In this document: piece by piece, positions 52,950 to 63,589 of the stretch
How the letters are laid out: every line of letters begins with the position of its first letter
How positions within the stretch are numbered: the stretch's first letter is position 1
NCBI GenBank assembly: GCA_027625915.1
Contig: JANTQA010000012.1
Coordinates: 11,246,501 to 11,310,500 of the forward strand
Origin: Anaeramoeba flamelloides
Taxonomy: Eukaryota > Metamonada > Anaeramoebidae
Reading direction: 5' to 3'
Length of the DNA: 64,000 nucleotides
Position numbers and translations under genes: made by a program
The notes under the pieces: generated by a model
Databases searched by the model: none
The model's input: the letters and a program-made list of their open reading frames with translations, nothing else
Told to the model about the DNA's origin: nothing

Positions 52950-53594
52950 TTAATTGGATTTTTTTGGATTTTTTGACAAGCTAATAAAGGTTACAGATTT
53001 CAAGAAAGGCAAAAAATTGCGAAAGGTAAAGAGTCTTGAAGTCTTTTTTTGATATTCAATATATTGCGAACCAAACACCTTTCTCATCAATTTTTCTTCA
53101 CGCTCAATACGGCAAAAGTATAGGGTAAACCAAAAAGTGTTGATAAAAAAGGAGCTAAAATAGTTTTGTGAAACAAAAAAATAGCTAATCGAGATTAAAA
53201 ATCCTGCCAAGTACATTGGGTGTCGGATATACTGATAAATTCCATTTGTTATTAAATGATGATCTTTTTTGATTTCAACAGTGGGCGACCAGAGATCCTT
53301 TAAGGTAAAATGCGAGACAGAATAAACATACAGACCCATTAATAAGGTGAAACTACAAAATAAACGAACGGCCATTGGAATCGAGAGTTGAAAACGTTTT
53401 GTGAAATCTGTGAAAGTATCAACTAAAGGAAATAAAACTGTTATCATTGCCAAATTCCTTAGAATGGTTTCGTAGATTGGATAATCAGACATTACAATCT
53501 TTTTTTTGAGATTGTTGATTTTGTAAGGCAAACGAACCGAAATCATAACGAGTGGTGTTATTGCCATCACAATTGTTAGGTAAGTCTCAAGCAT
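52950..53594 (-). CDS. ICMT/PEMT-superfamily membrane methyltransferase
   Basis: A 214-residue protein from the ATG at 53594; the frame stays open 31 codons further upstream but only from a TTG, so the internal ATG is preferred. Four to five hydrophobic segments are visible. The C-terminal half carries the superfamily's hallmark: HHLITNGIYQYIRHPMYL followed by a hydrophobic hairpin and R-x-E-x-EE-x-LM-x-x-x-FG-x-x-Y-x-x-Y. This motif binds S-adenosylmethionine and the membrane substrate in isoprenylcysteine carboxyl methyltransferases and phospholipid N-methyltransferases. The RHPMY and EE/FG spacing resembles the ICMT-like family found widely in bacteria and protists. Whether it methylates prenylated cysteine, a lipid or another substrate cannot be told from the sequence. 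No intron is visible. Confidence 0.85.
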   Translation of the reverse strand: MLETYLTIVMAITPLVMISVRLPYKINNLKKKIVMSDYPIYETILRNLAMITVLFPLVDTFTDFTKRFQLSIPMAVRLFCSFTLLMGLYVYSVSHFTLKDLWSPTVEIKKDHHLITNGIYQYIRHPMYLAGFLISISYFFVSQNYFSSFFINTFWFTLYFCRIEREEKLMRKVFGSQYIEYQKKTSRLFTFRNFLPFLKSVTFISLSKNPKKSN

Positions 53595-54175
53595 TTTGTT
53601 GAAAATTAGAAAAATTGGGTAAAATTTATTGGAAAAGCAAAATAATGAAAAATGTTTCAAATTCAAAATACACAATAATAAAAACAAAAATTTAGAAATT
53701 GATTTTCAGTTGTTGTTTTATTTGGTGACTTTCGTCTTGAGAATCCCTATTCTTATATCTGTTTAAAGAAAAAATTGTGCAATTATAATTTTTATTTAAA
53801 TCTCAATAAAAAAAAATATATTTGAGACAAAAGACATTTAACTGAGGGTTAGAGTCAAGACGCCTTGAGTTGAAAAAAAGGTGAAATTAATTCTTTTTCA
53901 ACTAGGCAACAATTTCATCGTTTTATGACATTACCGTTTTTTGTCAAAATGATTTTAAAACTTCAACAATACTTTTTAAATTCGAATTCTCAATCTTTTA
54001 CCCTTTGAGATATCATCAAAATAAAAGTTTGTTTTAAGTGATGTTTTGGTCAAATCGTGATCCAGCTATACTCTTTTTGACATTCAAACTATGAAAAGTC
54101 TTAAATTGCAATTTTGAGTGATTAAAAATGCTTTTATTTTTATTGAAATTTTATCAAAAATTAATTGGACTAACT

Positions 54176-54991
54176 GTCAAATCTAAAACTATTAAATTTC
54201 TGAAACCCGGTAATTCCATTTTTCTGATCAATTGTAAATATTAGTAAAATGTCAAAAATATACTCCCATTTTACAGACAAATAACCCAATTACCCAGCGA
54301 CTTATAACCTTTCCAATTGGAGTATTGGTTAAATATTCTGAATCCATCATTTTTAACTCTTTGGTATATTCAGAAATCAAAAAAATCCAAAATTTGTAAA
54401 ATTATAAGAGAACATTACTGAAAATTGAAAATCAAATTTATTGCGATTTTCCCTTTAGATAAATTCTAAATTTATTAGGAATCATCTTTATAAGAATTAT
54501 TTTGTTATTCCATTTATGAAATAAGAGTTTTATTTACTTTTTATCTTTCTTTTAATAATTTTTTCAAAATTTTAAATTTCTATTGTGAATCTTAGAGGAT
54601 TTATTTTTTTACAAAATGGTTTTCATAATTTTATGAAAATTTACAATAATCAAACACCTCTCTCAAATTCAAATTCTCTCAAATATTTTAAAAGTATGAA
54701 AATGTTTTTTATTTCAAATTTAAAATCAAAAGGGGATTTTCATTTTCAGTAATGTTCTCAATTAATTTTACAAATTTTGGATTTTTTTGATTTCTGAATA
54801 CACCAAAAAGTTAAAATTAATGGATTCAGAATATTTAACCAATACTCCAATTGGAAAGGTTATAAGTCGCTGGGTAATTGGGTTATTTGTCTGTAAAATG
54901 GGAGTATATTTTTGACATTTTACTAATATTTACAATTGATCAGAAAAATGGAATTACCGGGTTTCAGAAATTTAATAGTTTTAGATTTGAC
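54176..54991. mobile_element. Fold-back element with about 258-bp inverted arms
   Basis: Left arm 54176-54433 and right arm 54735-54991 are inverted copies starting GTCAAATCTAAAACTATTAA. The outer 180 or so bases read identically, and only about seven differences are seen near the inner end. The 301-bp spacer is A/T-rich and non-coding. A very stable hairpin can form on either strand. No matching target duplication is evident, and no second copy is present in the window. Confidence 0.9.
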
Positions 54992-55798
54992 TTTAATTGA
55001 TCAAAATATCCAAATTTGATCCTAAATTTTTTGAATTTCATTTTGAGGGTAAATTCAAGGACATTAAAAAACCAATACTATATTTACCAATTGTTTATTA
55101 TCATTTTGTTTAATTCACTAATCTTTCATGAAAAAAGAAATTTAGTTTGAGGATTTGAAACATGCATATAAACTTTTCGATACCGGTTATTTTGTCAACT
55201 ATTGTTTGAAATGATTATAATTAAAAAATTAACAAAGTATTAGATAATTGTGAAACAAAACCTCAAAGTTATTAAAGAATATCATTATTTTTTTCAGTAT
55301 GTAGTCTTAAGTGTAACTCATATGTGTATTTTTACCTAATCAGTTTGAAACTTTTTTTTGTTGATTTTTTTCATAGATACTGATAAATTGAAATATATGT
55401 TTGGAAATTTTTACTTGATTTTCCTTTTTTTAATTATTATGTTCAACCTTTGAATAAAGCATTTTATGAAGTCAAATGATCAGAAACTCTGTAAAATTAG
55501 TTGTTATTCAAAATATTCTTTGTCCTGGATTATTTGATAAGATAGAGTTCGAAAGATTTATCAAAATGGAAATGAACTAAAAATTTTTTGAAATTTATTC
55601 GGATTAATCAGTAAGAGATCATTCATTTTTCCAAGGATACAATTAAACTTGAAAAACAAGTTATTTACCAACTTTAGAGAAATGAATTATAATTTTTCAG
55701 ACAAGTTGATTTTTGCTAATTATTTTTTATTAAAAATATCTTGATCGATTTTGGTTTAAAAATTTTTGATTGAAAAACAGAAAAAAAAACGAATCTAT

Positions 55799-56588
55799 CA
55801 AATATTCCCTAGAATACCCAAAAATCAAAAATACCAGAAAATTTTTTAACCACGAAAAAACACTTTATGAACAACTTCTAAGAAACGTTTGTGCCAATAT
55901 AGTCAGACTAAAGGTATATTTGAATTTTATTTTCGAAAAATTTTTTTGGTCTGAAAATATCAAAATTCAAAAAATTTAAATTTTTGGGAATAGTATATGG
56001 CCCATTTTGTTTGAAAAGGCTTGATATCTTAGTTGAATGTAACATTTCTGATCATTGTTGAATGGTATTGAGTAAATGAGAGAAAATGTACTTGTATAGA
56101 AAATTTCTAATAGTATACTATTACCTATAATTTTGTATTCTTAAATACAATCTAAAAATAACCGAGTGATGTCTAAACATGCAATACAGACCCAGGTCCT
56201 ACACAAGGTGACCCAACCAAACTTTATTTAACTCCCCATCCCATAAAAGGAACCGGTTTAACCAAAACATACAAACCAATATCATGCCAAACCAAACGCA
56301 ACCGATACCAATACCCTGACAGGCAGATACATTAATATATATATACCTATAATAAGTACCAACAATTACTCAAATATACTAAAAAGGTATTAAAAAACTC
56401 TTTGGAGGGGCTTAAAGTAGAAAATTCAAAAAAAAAAAAAAATATTTTGTCTGAAAACTAAATTGTTATTTTACCGTTAAATTGGGTATATTGTCATTTG
56501 TGTTTCTTCGGAGTTGTTCATTCATTGTTTTTTCGTGGTTAAAAATTTTTGGGTATTTTCGATTTTCGGGTATTTTCGGAAATATTTC
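55799..56588. mobile_element. Long-TIR element with C-rich core (790 bp)
   Basis: Inverted arms of about 110 bp share AAATATT, AATACCC, AAAATACC, TTTTTAACCACGAAAAAACA and ATGAACAACTCC/TTC...AAGAAAC. Identity is about 75-80%. The interior 56161-56331 is a compositional outlier. Long TIRs with foreign-looking interior are usual for Mutator-like or similar non-autonomous DNA transposons, but no target duplication is clear. Confidence 0.65.
56161..56331. other. C-rich, strand-asymmetric segment inside the long-TIR element
   Basis: About 45% G+C with C far exceeding G on the plus strand (blocks such as AGACCCAGGTCCTACAC, GACCCAACCAAAC, CCAAACCAAACGCAACCGAT). No protein motif is recognisable in any frame. 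It may be captured host or foreign sequence. Confidence 0.7.
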
Positions 56589-57873
56589 AAACACCCTAAG
56601 AAATAATTTACAAAACATTTTTTTTATGAAATTTCTTTTTTAGTAATACCTTATTGCTTATAAGAAGAAATAACAATATGAACCAAATCTTATTTTAAAA
56701 ATATAAAAAAAGAATAATTTAAATATTTAATCCTTGATGATCTAAAAAAATTGATAAATTATTAAATTCACAGATATTTAATTAATTGTCTTGAAATTTA
56801 CAATTTTAAGATAATATTGTTTTTTTTTTTTTTTTCTTTTTTCAATACTTTTAGTATAAATAACAAATAATTATTAAAATGGATTATTAGATAATATCAG
56901 TTATTTTTTTATCATTTCTAATTATTAATTAGAATTTGTTTTATATTTTTTTGAAAATATTTAAAAAGTTGAGAAATAATTGAAAAATGACTACTTATAT
57001 TTTCAATCATTTGGTTATCACTAACTTGCTGAAATAAATAAGTCCATGATATTAATTATTATTTAAAAAAATAATTAAAAAGTAAAAAAGTTATTTCTTC
57101 TTTGTTAGATAATAAAAACTTACATGTACGAAATAATATTTTGTGATTGTTTTAATTTAATATATTTATCGTTTATAAAGCATTGTTTAACTATTTAAAA
57201 GATAATGTTTAGTAAAATAACACAAATATAGCAATATTTTTGAAGTCTCAAAAATCATCAAATTGTTTTTTCATTAAAATTATTTTATATATGATTTATT
57301 TTTGAATTTTTAATGGTTTTCTCATCAAAGCGTATTATTGTATATTTTCTTGGTAGACAATAATTTCTTTTTAAGAAAATATTTTTTAGAAAAAATAGAG
57401 AAAATATTTTGAACTTTCAAAAATGAATTAAACATTTAAAAAATAACAATTCATGTTTGGAAATATCATTTAAAGTAAAAATACTATTTAGATAATCAGT
57501 TTTTAACTTTATTTTTTAAACTTCATAGTATTTAAAAAAATCTTTGGAATTTGTTATTTAATTTTCAAAGATATTTTTTATAACCTTTTGTACTTTGAAA
57601 ATAAAAACTGTACCATGCCCCGAAAAACACAATTAATAAATCCAAACAATAAGTTTCTGGTTAATACTGGTTTGATTCAAAGGGAAAGAGTAAAGTCTCA
57701 GATATTTTTCTATTCCGGATAAATTAAAAATCTCAAAAAGATAAATTTAAATGTGATATTTTAAATTTTCTTTCATATTTGAATAATTTTTTTAAACAGA
57801 ACTTTTTTATTTAATATCTACTTGTGACGAATTATTTTAAAGTTTTAATAAAGAAAAAAAACTTTTTACATAG

Positions 57874-57905
57874 TGCCCCACTTTTTGGAGTCGTGGAATA
57901 CCAAT
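57874..57905. repeat. Solo end related to the GTGGGGCA MITE
   Basis: GTGCCCCACTTTTTGGAG...GGAATACC is the inverse of the left end of the element at 13270 (GGTATTTCCAAAAAAGTGGGGCA). No partner end was found nearby, so it is a relic. Confidence 0.5.
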
Positions 57906-59368
57906 TTATTAATCACAGTTTGTGGAATTTTATTATTAATAATCTTTCTATCGGTTTTTTACTCCTCCTGACTCAGGGCATGAATAATTTTTAATTTGCA
58001 CATGTAAATGATATAATATTTTTTTACATTAATGTTTTAATTATTTTTCTTCTTCTCTTTTTTTATTTAGTAAATTTTCTTTGATTACTCCTTTCTCACA
58101 ATAAATAAATAAATAAAAACTTTTTCAAAAAAAACAATAGTCATTAATCTCTTAAATAATCATAATAAATTATTCATGAAATTATTTTTAAAAGACAATT
58201 TCTATTTATTATAAAATATACTGAATTTTCATTTTGTGTTTTTATAAAAAAATAATAAAAAAAAATTTGTATGTTTAAACTTGATTGGCCAATAGCTTGA
58301 CCGTTTTTAACTGTTATCTCATTTTTTTGTGATTTTTCTCCTCGGATCACAAACCATTTGTCAAAATCTTGTAAAAAGGGTATTAAAAAATCAATATTTA
58401 TCTTGCTTTAAACACCTTATTAAACTCTTGCAAATGATTTCGAGTAATTTTGTCACAAGAATCCAAAGATTTATATTATATAAATTATAATCAGAATAAA
58501 TATCCTCGTTTTGTGAATAATTTTTTGGGAAATAGATCACAAAATATATGATATTGAATTTCCAAACAAAAAATAAATCTTTATTTTCAAGATATAGATT
58601 ATATCCCTGAAAAAAGAAAAATTATTTTTATCATTTTCTTAACAATATTTTGTTGTTCAACTAGTTTAGCTGTAAATATTTTGTGAATTTTTATGGTAAA
58701 TTGACAAAAATTTGAAACACCCTCTTGTTGTTTCGATTGTTCTTTTGATTTTGAGATCATTTAACAATTAAATTTGCAATTTTTGAATGAGTTTTGCCAG
58801 TATTAGCCTTGATAAGAATAGAATTAATAAACTGGCAAATCAAAATTATATATACTTTACAATCATAAATGGGTATTTCTTCATAAAAATAAAAAGAATA
58901 AATAATAATAATAATAACCCATCTTTATATTTTCCATAAAAAACAATAATTCTTATTTATTTATTTTTCTTCCGATTTCTCCAACAGGGAAGGTGGTTTT
59001 TGTATTGCAAAAAAGATAGTATCGAAAAGTATACAATTTATGATCGAATATTTGTGTCATTCATATTTTATATTAAAAAATATTCGACATATATGTTTTT
59101 TTTTTTGTTTTATTTAATTCTATTATATTTTTTTTTTCTATTTATCATTTATTCTTTGTTTATCATTTATTTTATAACTTTTGGCTTAACTTATCAATTC
59201 TGAATAAAATTTAAGCATTTAAAAAATAATTTTAAATTTATTTAAAAAGATTTAAAATATTTTATAAAAACGAAAAAAAAAAAGGAAAACAAAAGAAAAC
59301 AAAAGAAAGCAAAAATCAAAAATCAAAAATCTATTCCCCATTTTTGATAGTTAATATTACATAATTAA

Positions 59369-60541
59369 TTATAACCAAGAATTTTTACGATAAAAGGTAG
59401 TAATTTTATCAATTTTTTGTTGGTCAAGATCGGTGCTAGTGCTAACTTGTTGTGTGATTAAGAATTGGTTTTTTATTGCCAAATATTGCTGAGGGATGAT
59501 TTTTACTTGCTTAGAAATCTTAAGTTCTTCTTCTGATAGTAATTGTATTCCCGGTAAATTGGTTCGTTCAATTTCCGAGGAAGAGGAAGAAGATGGGGAA
59601 ATCTTTTGTAATCTTTTTCTGGACTTTTCTGACAACTTTTTTCTGTTTGATGTTCTTCTTTTATTATTTTTCGAATTACTTAGTAATAATTTTTTTTCAA
59701 TTTCAAACTCGTTCCCCTCGGCAATTGATGTAATACCATTTTCTCTCCAATCTTTCAATTTCTCAATTGCGTGTTTGAGCTTTTCTTCGTCAAAAAAGGA
59801 TTGGCACACTGCTTCATAATCTTGGTTGTTTTCAAAGCATCTGGTAAAGACTTTCATTTTATTTTCATATTCCTTTTCTCCTTTACTTTTCTTCCTCTTC
59901 CTGCTTCTGCCTCCGTTCCTTAAGAAACGCGGATAAATTAATTCTCTTGAAACAACAAAGTTTTTTCTTCGGATCCTTTCTTTCAAATGATCATTATATC
60001 CCTGCAAGACTTTATATTTCAATTCCCATGGAATCCCTCTGTCATCAAAGCCCATTGTTTCGGTAATCTTTTCAGAATCGTTGTTGTATTCCACTTCAAA
60101 GTCGTGCCTTTTGGGCATATACCCAGATATACTTGAAAAGGTTTTTTTTTTATTGTAGAGCTCATTGTTTTCTTTTGGGTGCGACCTTTGAACTAGGTGT
60201 TTTGAATCGTGTTTGTTCTTTCTTTGGGCATTTCTCACATACAATTCTTTGCATTTTTTCTTTTGGACTTTTGCAGACCTCCCTTTTTTGGAAATGGTTT
60301 GGTTTGTTTCCGGTAATGGGGATTTGTCAGAATAAAGATACGCGTCAAGATAATGCGTCTCGACTTCTTCCTTTGTTTTTGTGCCGATATACTCTGAAAT
60401 TCCCAACCAATTCCCAAACCCCTTCACACTGATTCCTTCTAATAGGAGCATTTCTTCTTCAACGCTCCACCCTTTTTGATAAATTGGTTTAGCATTGCAC
60501 AGGTATACAGAATAACCATGGCTTCGCAAATGTGTCCCAAA
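59369..60541 (-). CDS. ADA2: Transcriptional adaptor ADA2, exon from SANT domain to SWIRM
   Basis: ADA2 is the SAGA/ADA complex adaptor that stimulates the acetyltransferase GCN5. The exon starts at 60541 after an acceptor-like ATTAATAG, because the in-frame codons FGTHLRSHGYSVY precede the first methionine and match the end of the ADA2 ZZ finger. Then comes the SANT domain (GWSVEEEMLLLEGISVKGFGNW...TKEEVETHYLDAY). The ADA2-specific middle has GYMPKRHDFEVEYNNDSE and YNDHLKERIRRK. An Arg/Lys-rich linker follows, and the protein ends with a SWIRM domain (LPGIQLLSEEELKISKQVKI, PQQYLAIKNQFLI...ITTFYRKNSWL). About 390 residues are present; the usual N-terminal ZZ zinc finger is not in this exon. 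I could not find its exon in the next 1.5 kb, so the upstream intron is long or the exon lies beyond recognition. The 386-residue frame's apparent start at 60529 is a TTG and is not a real start. Confidence 0.88.
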   Translation of the reverse strand, partial: FGTHLRSHGYSVYLCNAKPIYQKGWSVEEEMLLLEGISVKGFGNWLGISEYIGTKTKEEVETHYLDAYLYSDKSPLPETNQTISKKGRSAKVQKKKCKELYVRNAQRKNKHDSKHLVQRSHPKENNELYNKKKTFSSISGYMPKRHDFEVEYNNDSEKITETMGFDDRGIPWELKYKVLQGYNDHLKERIRRKNFVVSRELIYPRFLRNGGRSRKRKKSKGEKEYENKMKVFTRCFENNQDYEAVCQSFFDEEKLKHAIEKLKDWRENGITSIAEGNEFEIEKKLLLSNSKNNKRRTSNRKKLSEKSRKRLQKISPSSSSSSEIERTNLPGIQLLSEEELKISKQVKIIPQQYLAIKNQFLITQQVSTSTDLDQQKIDKITTFYRKNSWL

Positions 60542-60686
60542 CTATTAATCGCATATGTGTAATGATTTAGATTTTGATTTGTAAGGGTTAGTTACACGTA
60601 TAAAATATTAAAGATATGTATATTTTTTTTTTATTATTTTGAAGGGAGGAAATTAATTTCCTCTGACAGCTGTTAGGTTTTTTTTT

Positions 60687-61150
60687 TCTTTTTGAAATGT
60701 AAAGAAAATTTATTTAATTTTCTTTTCATTTCAAAAATTAAAAAAAATCTAGGCACTTGACGGCATTTTTCGTTGTGTTTTTTTTTTTAATTTATGAAAT
60801 AAACCGAAAATTTATTTAATTTTCGATTTATTTCTTAAATTAAAAAAAAAACGCCATGAGTTTTTCCAGAATTGAAAAGAATATAGTAAAATCTTTGATT
60901 TTACTCAATTTTTTTAAATTCTGGAAAAGTTAGACACTTGACGACACTTGTCGAGCACTTTTTATTGGGTTTTTTTAATTTAAAAGAATAGAGTAAAATC
61001 ATGGCGCTTGCCCTATCCTTTTGAATACTGGGCAACCGCTGTTGGGTTTTCTTGGGCTTTCTGTTTATTTGTGAAGTGTTTTTTTTTTTACTTTTTGAAA
61101 TAAACAGAAAATTTTAATAAATTTTCGGTTTATTTCGAAAAGTAAAAAAA
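60687..61150. repeat. Chain of four A/T hairpins with ACTTGACGG spacers
   Basis: Four successive inverted repeats: about 60687-60745 (TTTTGAAATG...CATTTCAAAA), 60783-60850 (GAAATAAA...TTTATTTC with CGAAAAT loop ends), 60861-60928 (TTTTCCAGAATT...AATTCTGGAAAA with AGTAAAATC inside) and 61081-61150 (CTTTTTGAAATAAACaGAAAAT and inverse). Three have a TTTATTTAA or TTTAATAA-type loop. Between and after them lie CTAGGCACTTGACGGCA (60749), TAGACACTTGACGACA (60931) and CTAGGAACTTGACGG (61204). Related stretches occur at 22550-23080 and 16780-16990. Confidence 0.8.
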
Positions 61151-62130
61151 AACTAACAAAAACCAATAGATTTTGTATATAAAGTATAAAATCTCAAGAA
61201 AATCTAGGAACTTGACGGTACTCTACGGAACTCGAAGGTACTTGAAGACACTATGTATACCGGGTGTTTATTTATAATGTTGTTATACCTGATGGTTTTT
61301 AAATATTATTGAACTTTCCATCCAGAGCAATGTATTATTAAATTTTCTCTAAATTGGTTTGGATTTACAGATAATAGTTTTAAGTTATCTATTTCAAAAA
61401 AAAAAAAGTAATTTTAAATAGATAATTTAATAAAAGTGTTGAATAAAAGTTTTAAAAAGTGTTGATCAAATTATTTAACTCGCTCTTTTAAGAAGTTTGG
61501 GTGACATTTTTGAAAACTTTTATTCCTCATTTTTTTAAAATAGTTGTACAAAGCTAAAGTGGCAAGAGGTGTATAAAATATCTAAAAATATTCCTTTTCA
61601 ATTTCTTTTGTGGGGAGATTTGTATTTTTTTTTTATCGGCTAATTATTAGTAAAATATGTGCGGATTTGAAAGAAAAATTTTCATTTGTTAATTACAAAA
61701 TGAATGCAATAATTTATTTATGGGTCTACTTCGGAAAATTAAAGTGGACTTTTGTGCTTTTTATTTCATTCATCCGATCCTTGCAGCCAGAAACCTTGTG
61801 TTAGAATGAATTACACGGTGGATTAACTTAAGATTAACAATAATAAGTTTAATCGATGAAATGGGCTAAAAACAATTGCTTTTTTCTTCCTTCAGAATTA
61901 GATGTTGTGGATTTTTTGTTTTCATTCGAACATTTCTTCTTTCTTTTATTAATTTTAGTTTTAACATTTCTCAACCACACATGGCATTTGGTTTTAAAAC
62001 TTTTTGCTGTAAAATTTGTTTTTGAAAAAAAAAGTCGACACCCCTTAAGGTCTTCCCGAATTCCACGCACTGTGTGTATTGCTTTTATGACTGGCAGCCC
62101 CTTTATTGGCTTTTAATTGGATTGGGTTAC

Positions 62131-62549
62131 GGGTTATCTAAAATAAATACACTGTGAGGAACGTGTATTTGTCAAAACATTTTTGAATTATGCTCGTCAT
62201 CTCGTGAGAACCAGAAAAACTAATAAATTTGTAAATTTTTAGGAATTGTAAATTTTTCCCTGATCAGATTCTTAATTGTAAATTGGTAATGTTTTCCAAC
62301 CCCAACAATTATTGGTAAGACTTGATATTTCAAAGGCTTTTATTGGAACTAGATAATACTTGTCTTAGAAGAAAAATGGTTGGATTGTGGTTTTCATTAC
62401 CAACTTAGAAAAGACTTTGATCTCGTAAAATTTCAAATTCCTAAAAATTTGAAATTATTTAGTTCTTCTGGTTCTCAAGAGATAAAGAGTATAATTCCAC
62501 AATGGTTTGACAAATACCTCCTCCACGGTGGCTTTATTTTAGATAGCCC
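62131..62549. mobile_element. TIR element, about 130-bp arms, TTAA-like target (419 bp)
   Basis: Left arm GGGTTATCTAAAATAAA... and inverted right arm GGGCTATCTAAAATAAA... continue together through GTATTTGTCAAA, GAATTAT.CTC, TGAGAACCAGAA and TTTTTAGGAATT. The right end is followed by TTAA (62550-62553), while the left is preceded by TTAC. This would suit a piggyBac-type target if one base has changed. No coding capacity. Confidence 0.7.
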
Positions 62550-62619
62550 TTAAGAGATCTTGTAAAAATTTAAAATTTTTGTTTTTTTTTCATAAATTTG
62601 GTCAAAACTATTTTTACTA

Positions 62620-62810
62620 TAGTCGGTATCACTTTTACGGTACAAACTTTGAAAGGGAAATAATGCACAAAAAAATTGTAAATTAAGGCACATTTTTCTT
62701 TTTTACATGATTTATTTTCCGAGAAACTGAATTTTTGTTCCTAAATTTTAGAATTTTTTTGTAGATTAAATTTCTGGTTGAAAGTTTGTTAATTAAAAGT
62801 GATACCATAG
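62620..62810. mobile_element. Palindromic MITE, family P copy 5 (191 bp, TA target)
   Basis: Diverged member with ends TAGTCGGTATCACTTTTACG and inverted CTATGGTATCACTTTTAATT. TA at 62618-62619 and 62811-62812. The family B element begins six bases later. Confidence 0.75.
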
Positions 62811-62816
62811 TAACTA

Positions 62817-63348
62817 AACTAAAATTCAAAATTTTCCACACAGCTAAAACGATCCAAGTAATCATAATAATACAATTTAATTCAAATTGGAAATAAATTT
62901 TGCTTTTTGCAAAATATGAAAATCATTTTTTCATCTTTTAGTTTTTGTTTTCATTTCGTTTTTTAAATTACGTAACTTGTTTTGTTCGATAAAATTATTT
63001 TCAAACAATTGATATTATGATAAAGTTGAGTTGTTCCAAATAGAAGAACTCAAATAAACTTAGTTGGTAGTATCTAAACCATTTGATCGATCAATATTCC
63101 TAATCGAATTTAACAAATTTACTGATCAATTTTTTTGTTTTGCTCTCTCCAAAATTTTTAACACACCCTTAATTTATTTGTATTGATAATTATTTATTTT
63201 TTGTTTTGTGAGTATTATAATTTATAAATAAGTGTTAACATTCCAATTATCAAATTGTTCTAATTTGGTATTTCTTCGAGAATTGATTAAATAAGTTTTT
63301 TTTTTCACAAATCGAATTTTGGTGTGTTAAAAATTTTGAATTGGGGTT
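62817..63348. mobile_element. MITE family B copy 2 (532 bp, TA target)
   Basis: Same-orientation copy of 37622-38151 over its full length, about 85% identical by eye, with TA at 62815-62816 and 63349-63350. Similarity to copy 1 stops exactly at these ends. Confidence 0.88.
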
Positions 63349-63589
63349 TAGATTAGAAAATTTGCGTTGAAAAAGTTCGAATTTCCAAAATTCCCGTATA
63401 CAAACGTCACCCCACTTTCTTTTAAAGTGTGTTAGAGTTTAGGGTGAGGGTATAACAAAACTTGAAAATAAAATGGAGTGGGCTTTTATATTATTTTATA
63501 TGAAAACTATCAATTTTAGTTATACCTTATTTTGTTACAAATGTCGAAAAGTTTTGGATCAATAAATGTTTTGTTTTTCATTTACAATA

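Larger units (their letters stand above)
53595..59368. other. Gene-free interval with two large inverted-repeat elements
   Basis: Holds the fold-back element (54176-54991) and a long-TIR element with a C-rich core (55799-56588). An isolated MITE end lies near 57874-57905. 56600-59360 is otherwise A/T-rich unique DNA with short tetranucleotide runs (AAATA at about 58101-58116) and no gene. Confidence 0.6.

Noticed and set aside
53595-53687. 31-codon upstream extension of the methyltransferase
   Set aside because: It starts at TTG and has leader-like composition. The ATG at 53594 begins the membrane protein proper.
55770-55979. 69-residue frame MKNRKKNESIKYSLEYPK...
   Set aside because: It coincides with the left arm of the long-TIR element. 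The inverted arm does not preserve the frame.
60687-61150. Hairpin chain considered as a CRISPR-like array
   Set aside because: Spacing and units are irregular, the repeats are palindromic A/T arms, and the host is eukaryotic.
61856-62116. G+C-richer stretch open on both strands, minus reading KPIKGLPVIKAIHTVRGI
   Set aside because: It was considered as the missing ADA2 ZZ exon, but no Cys-x2-Cys pairs or recognisable domain are present.
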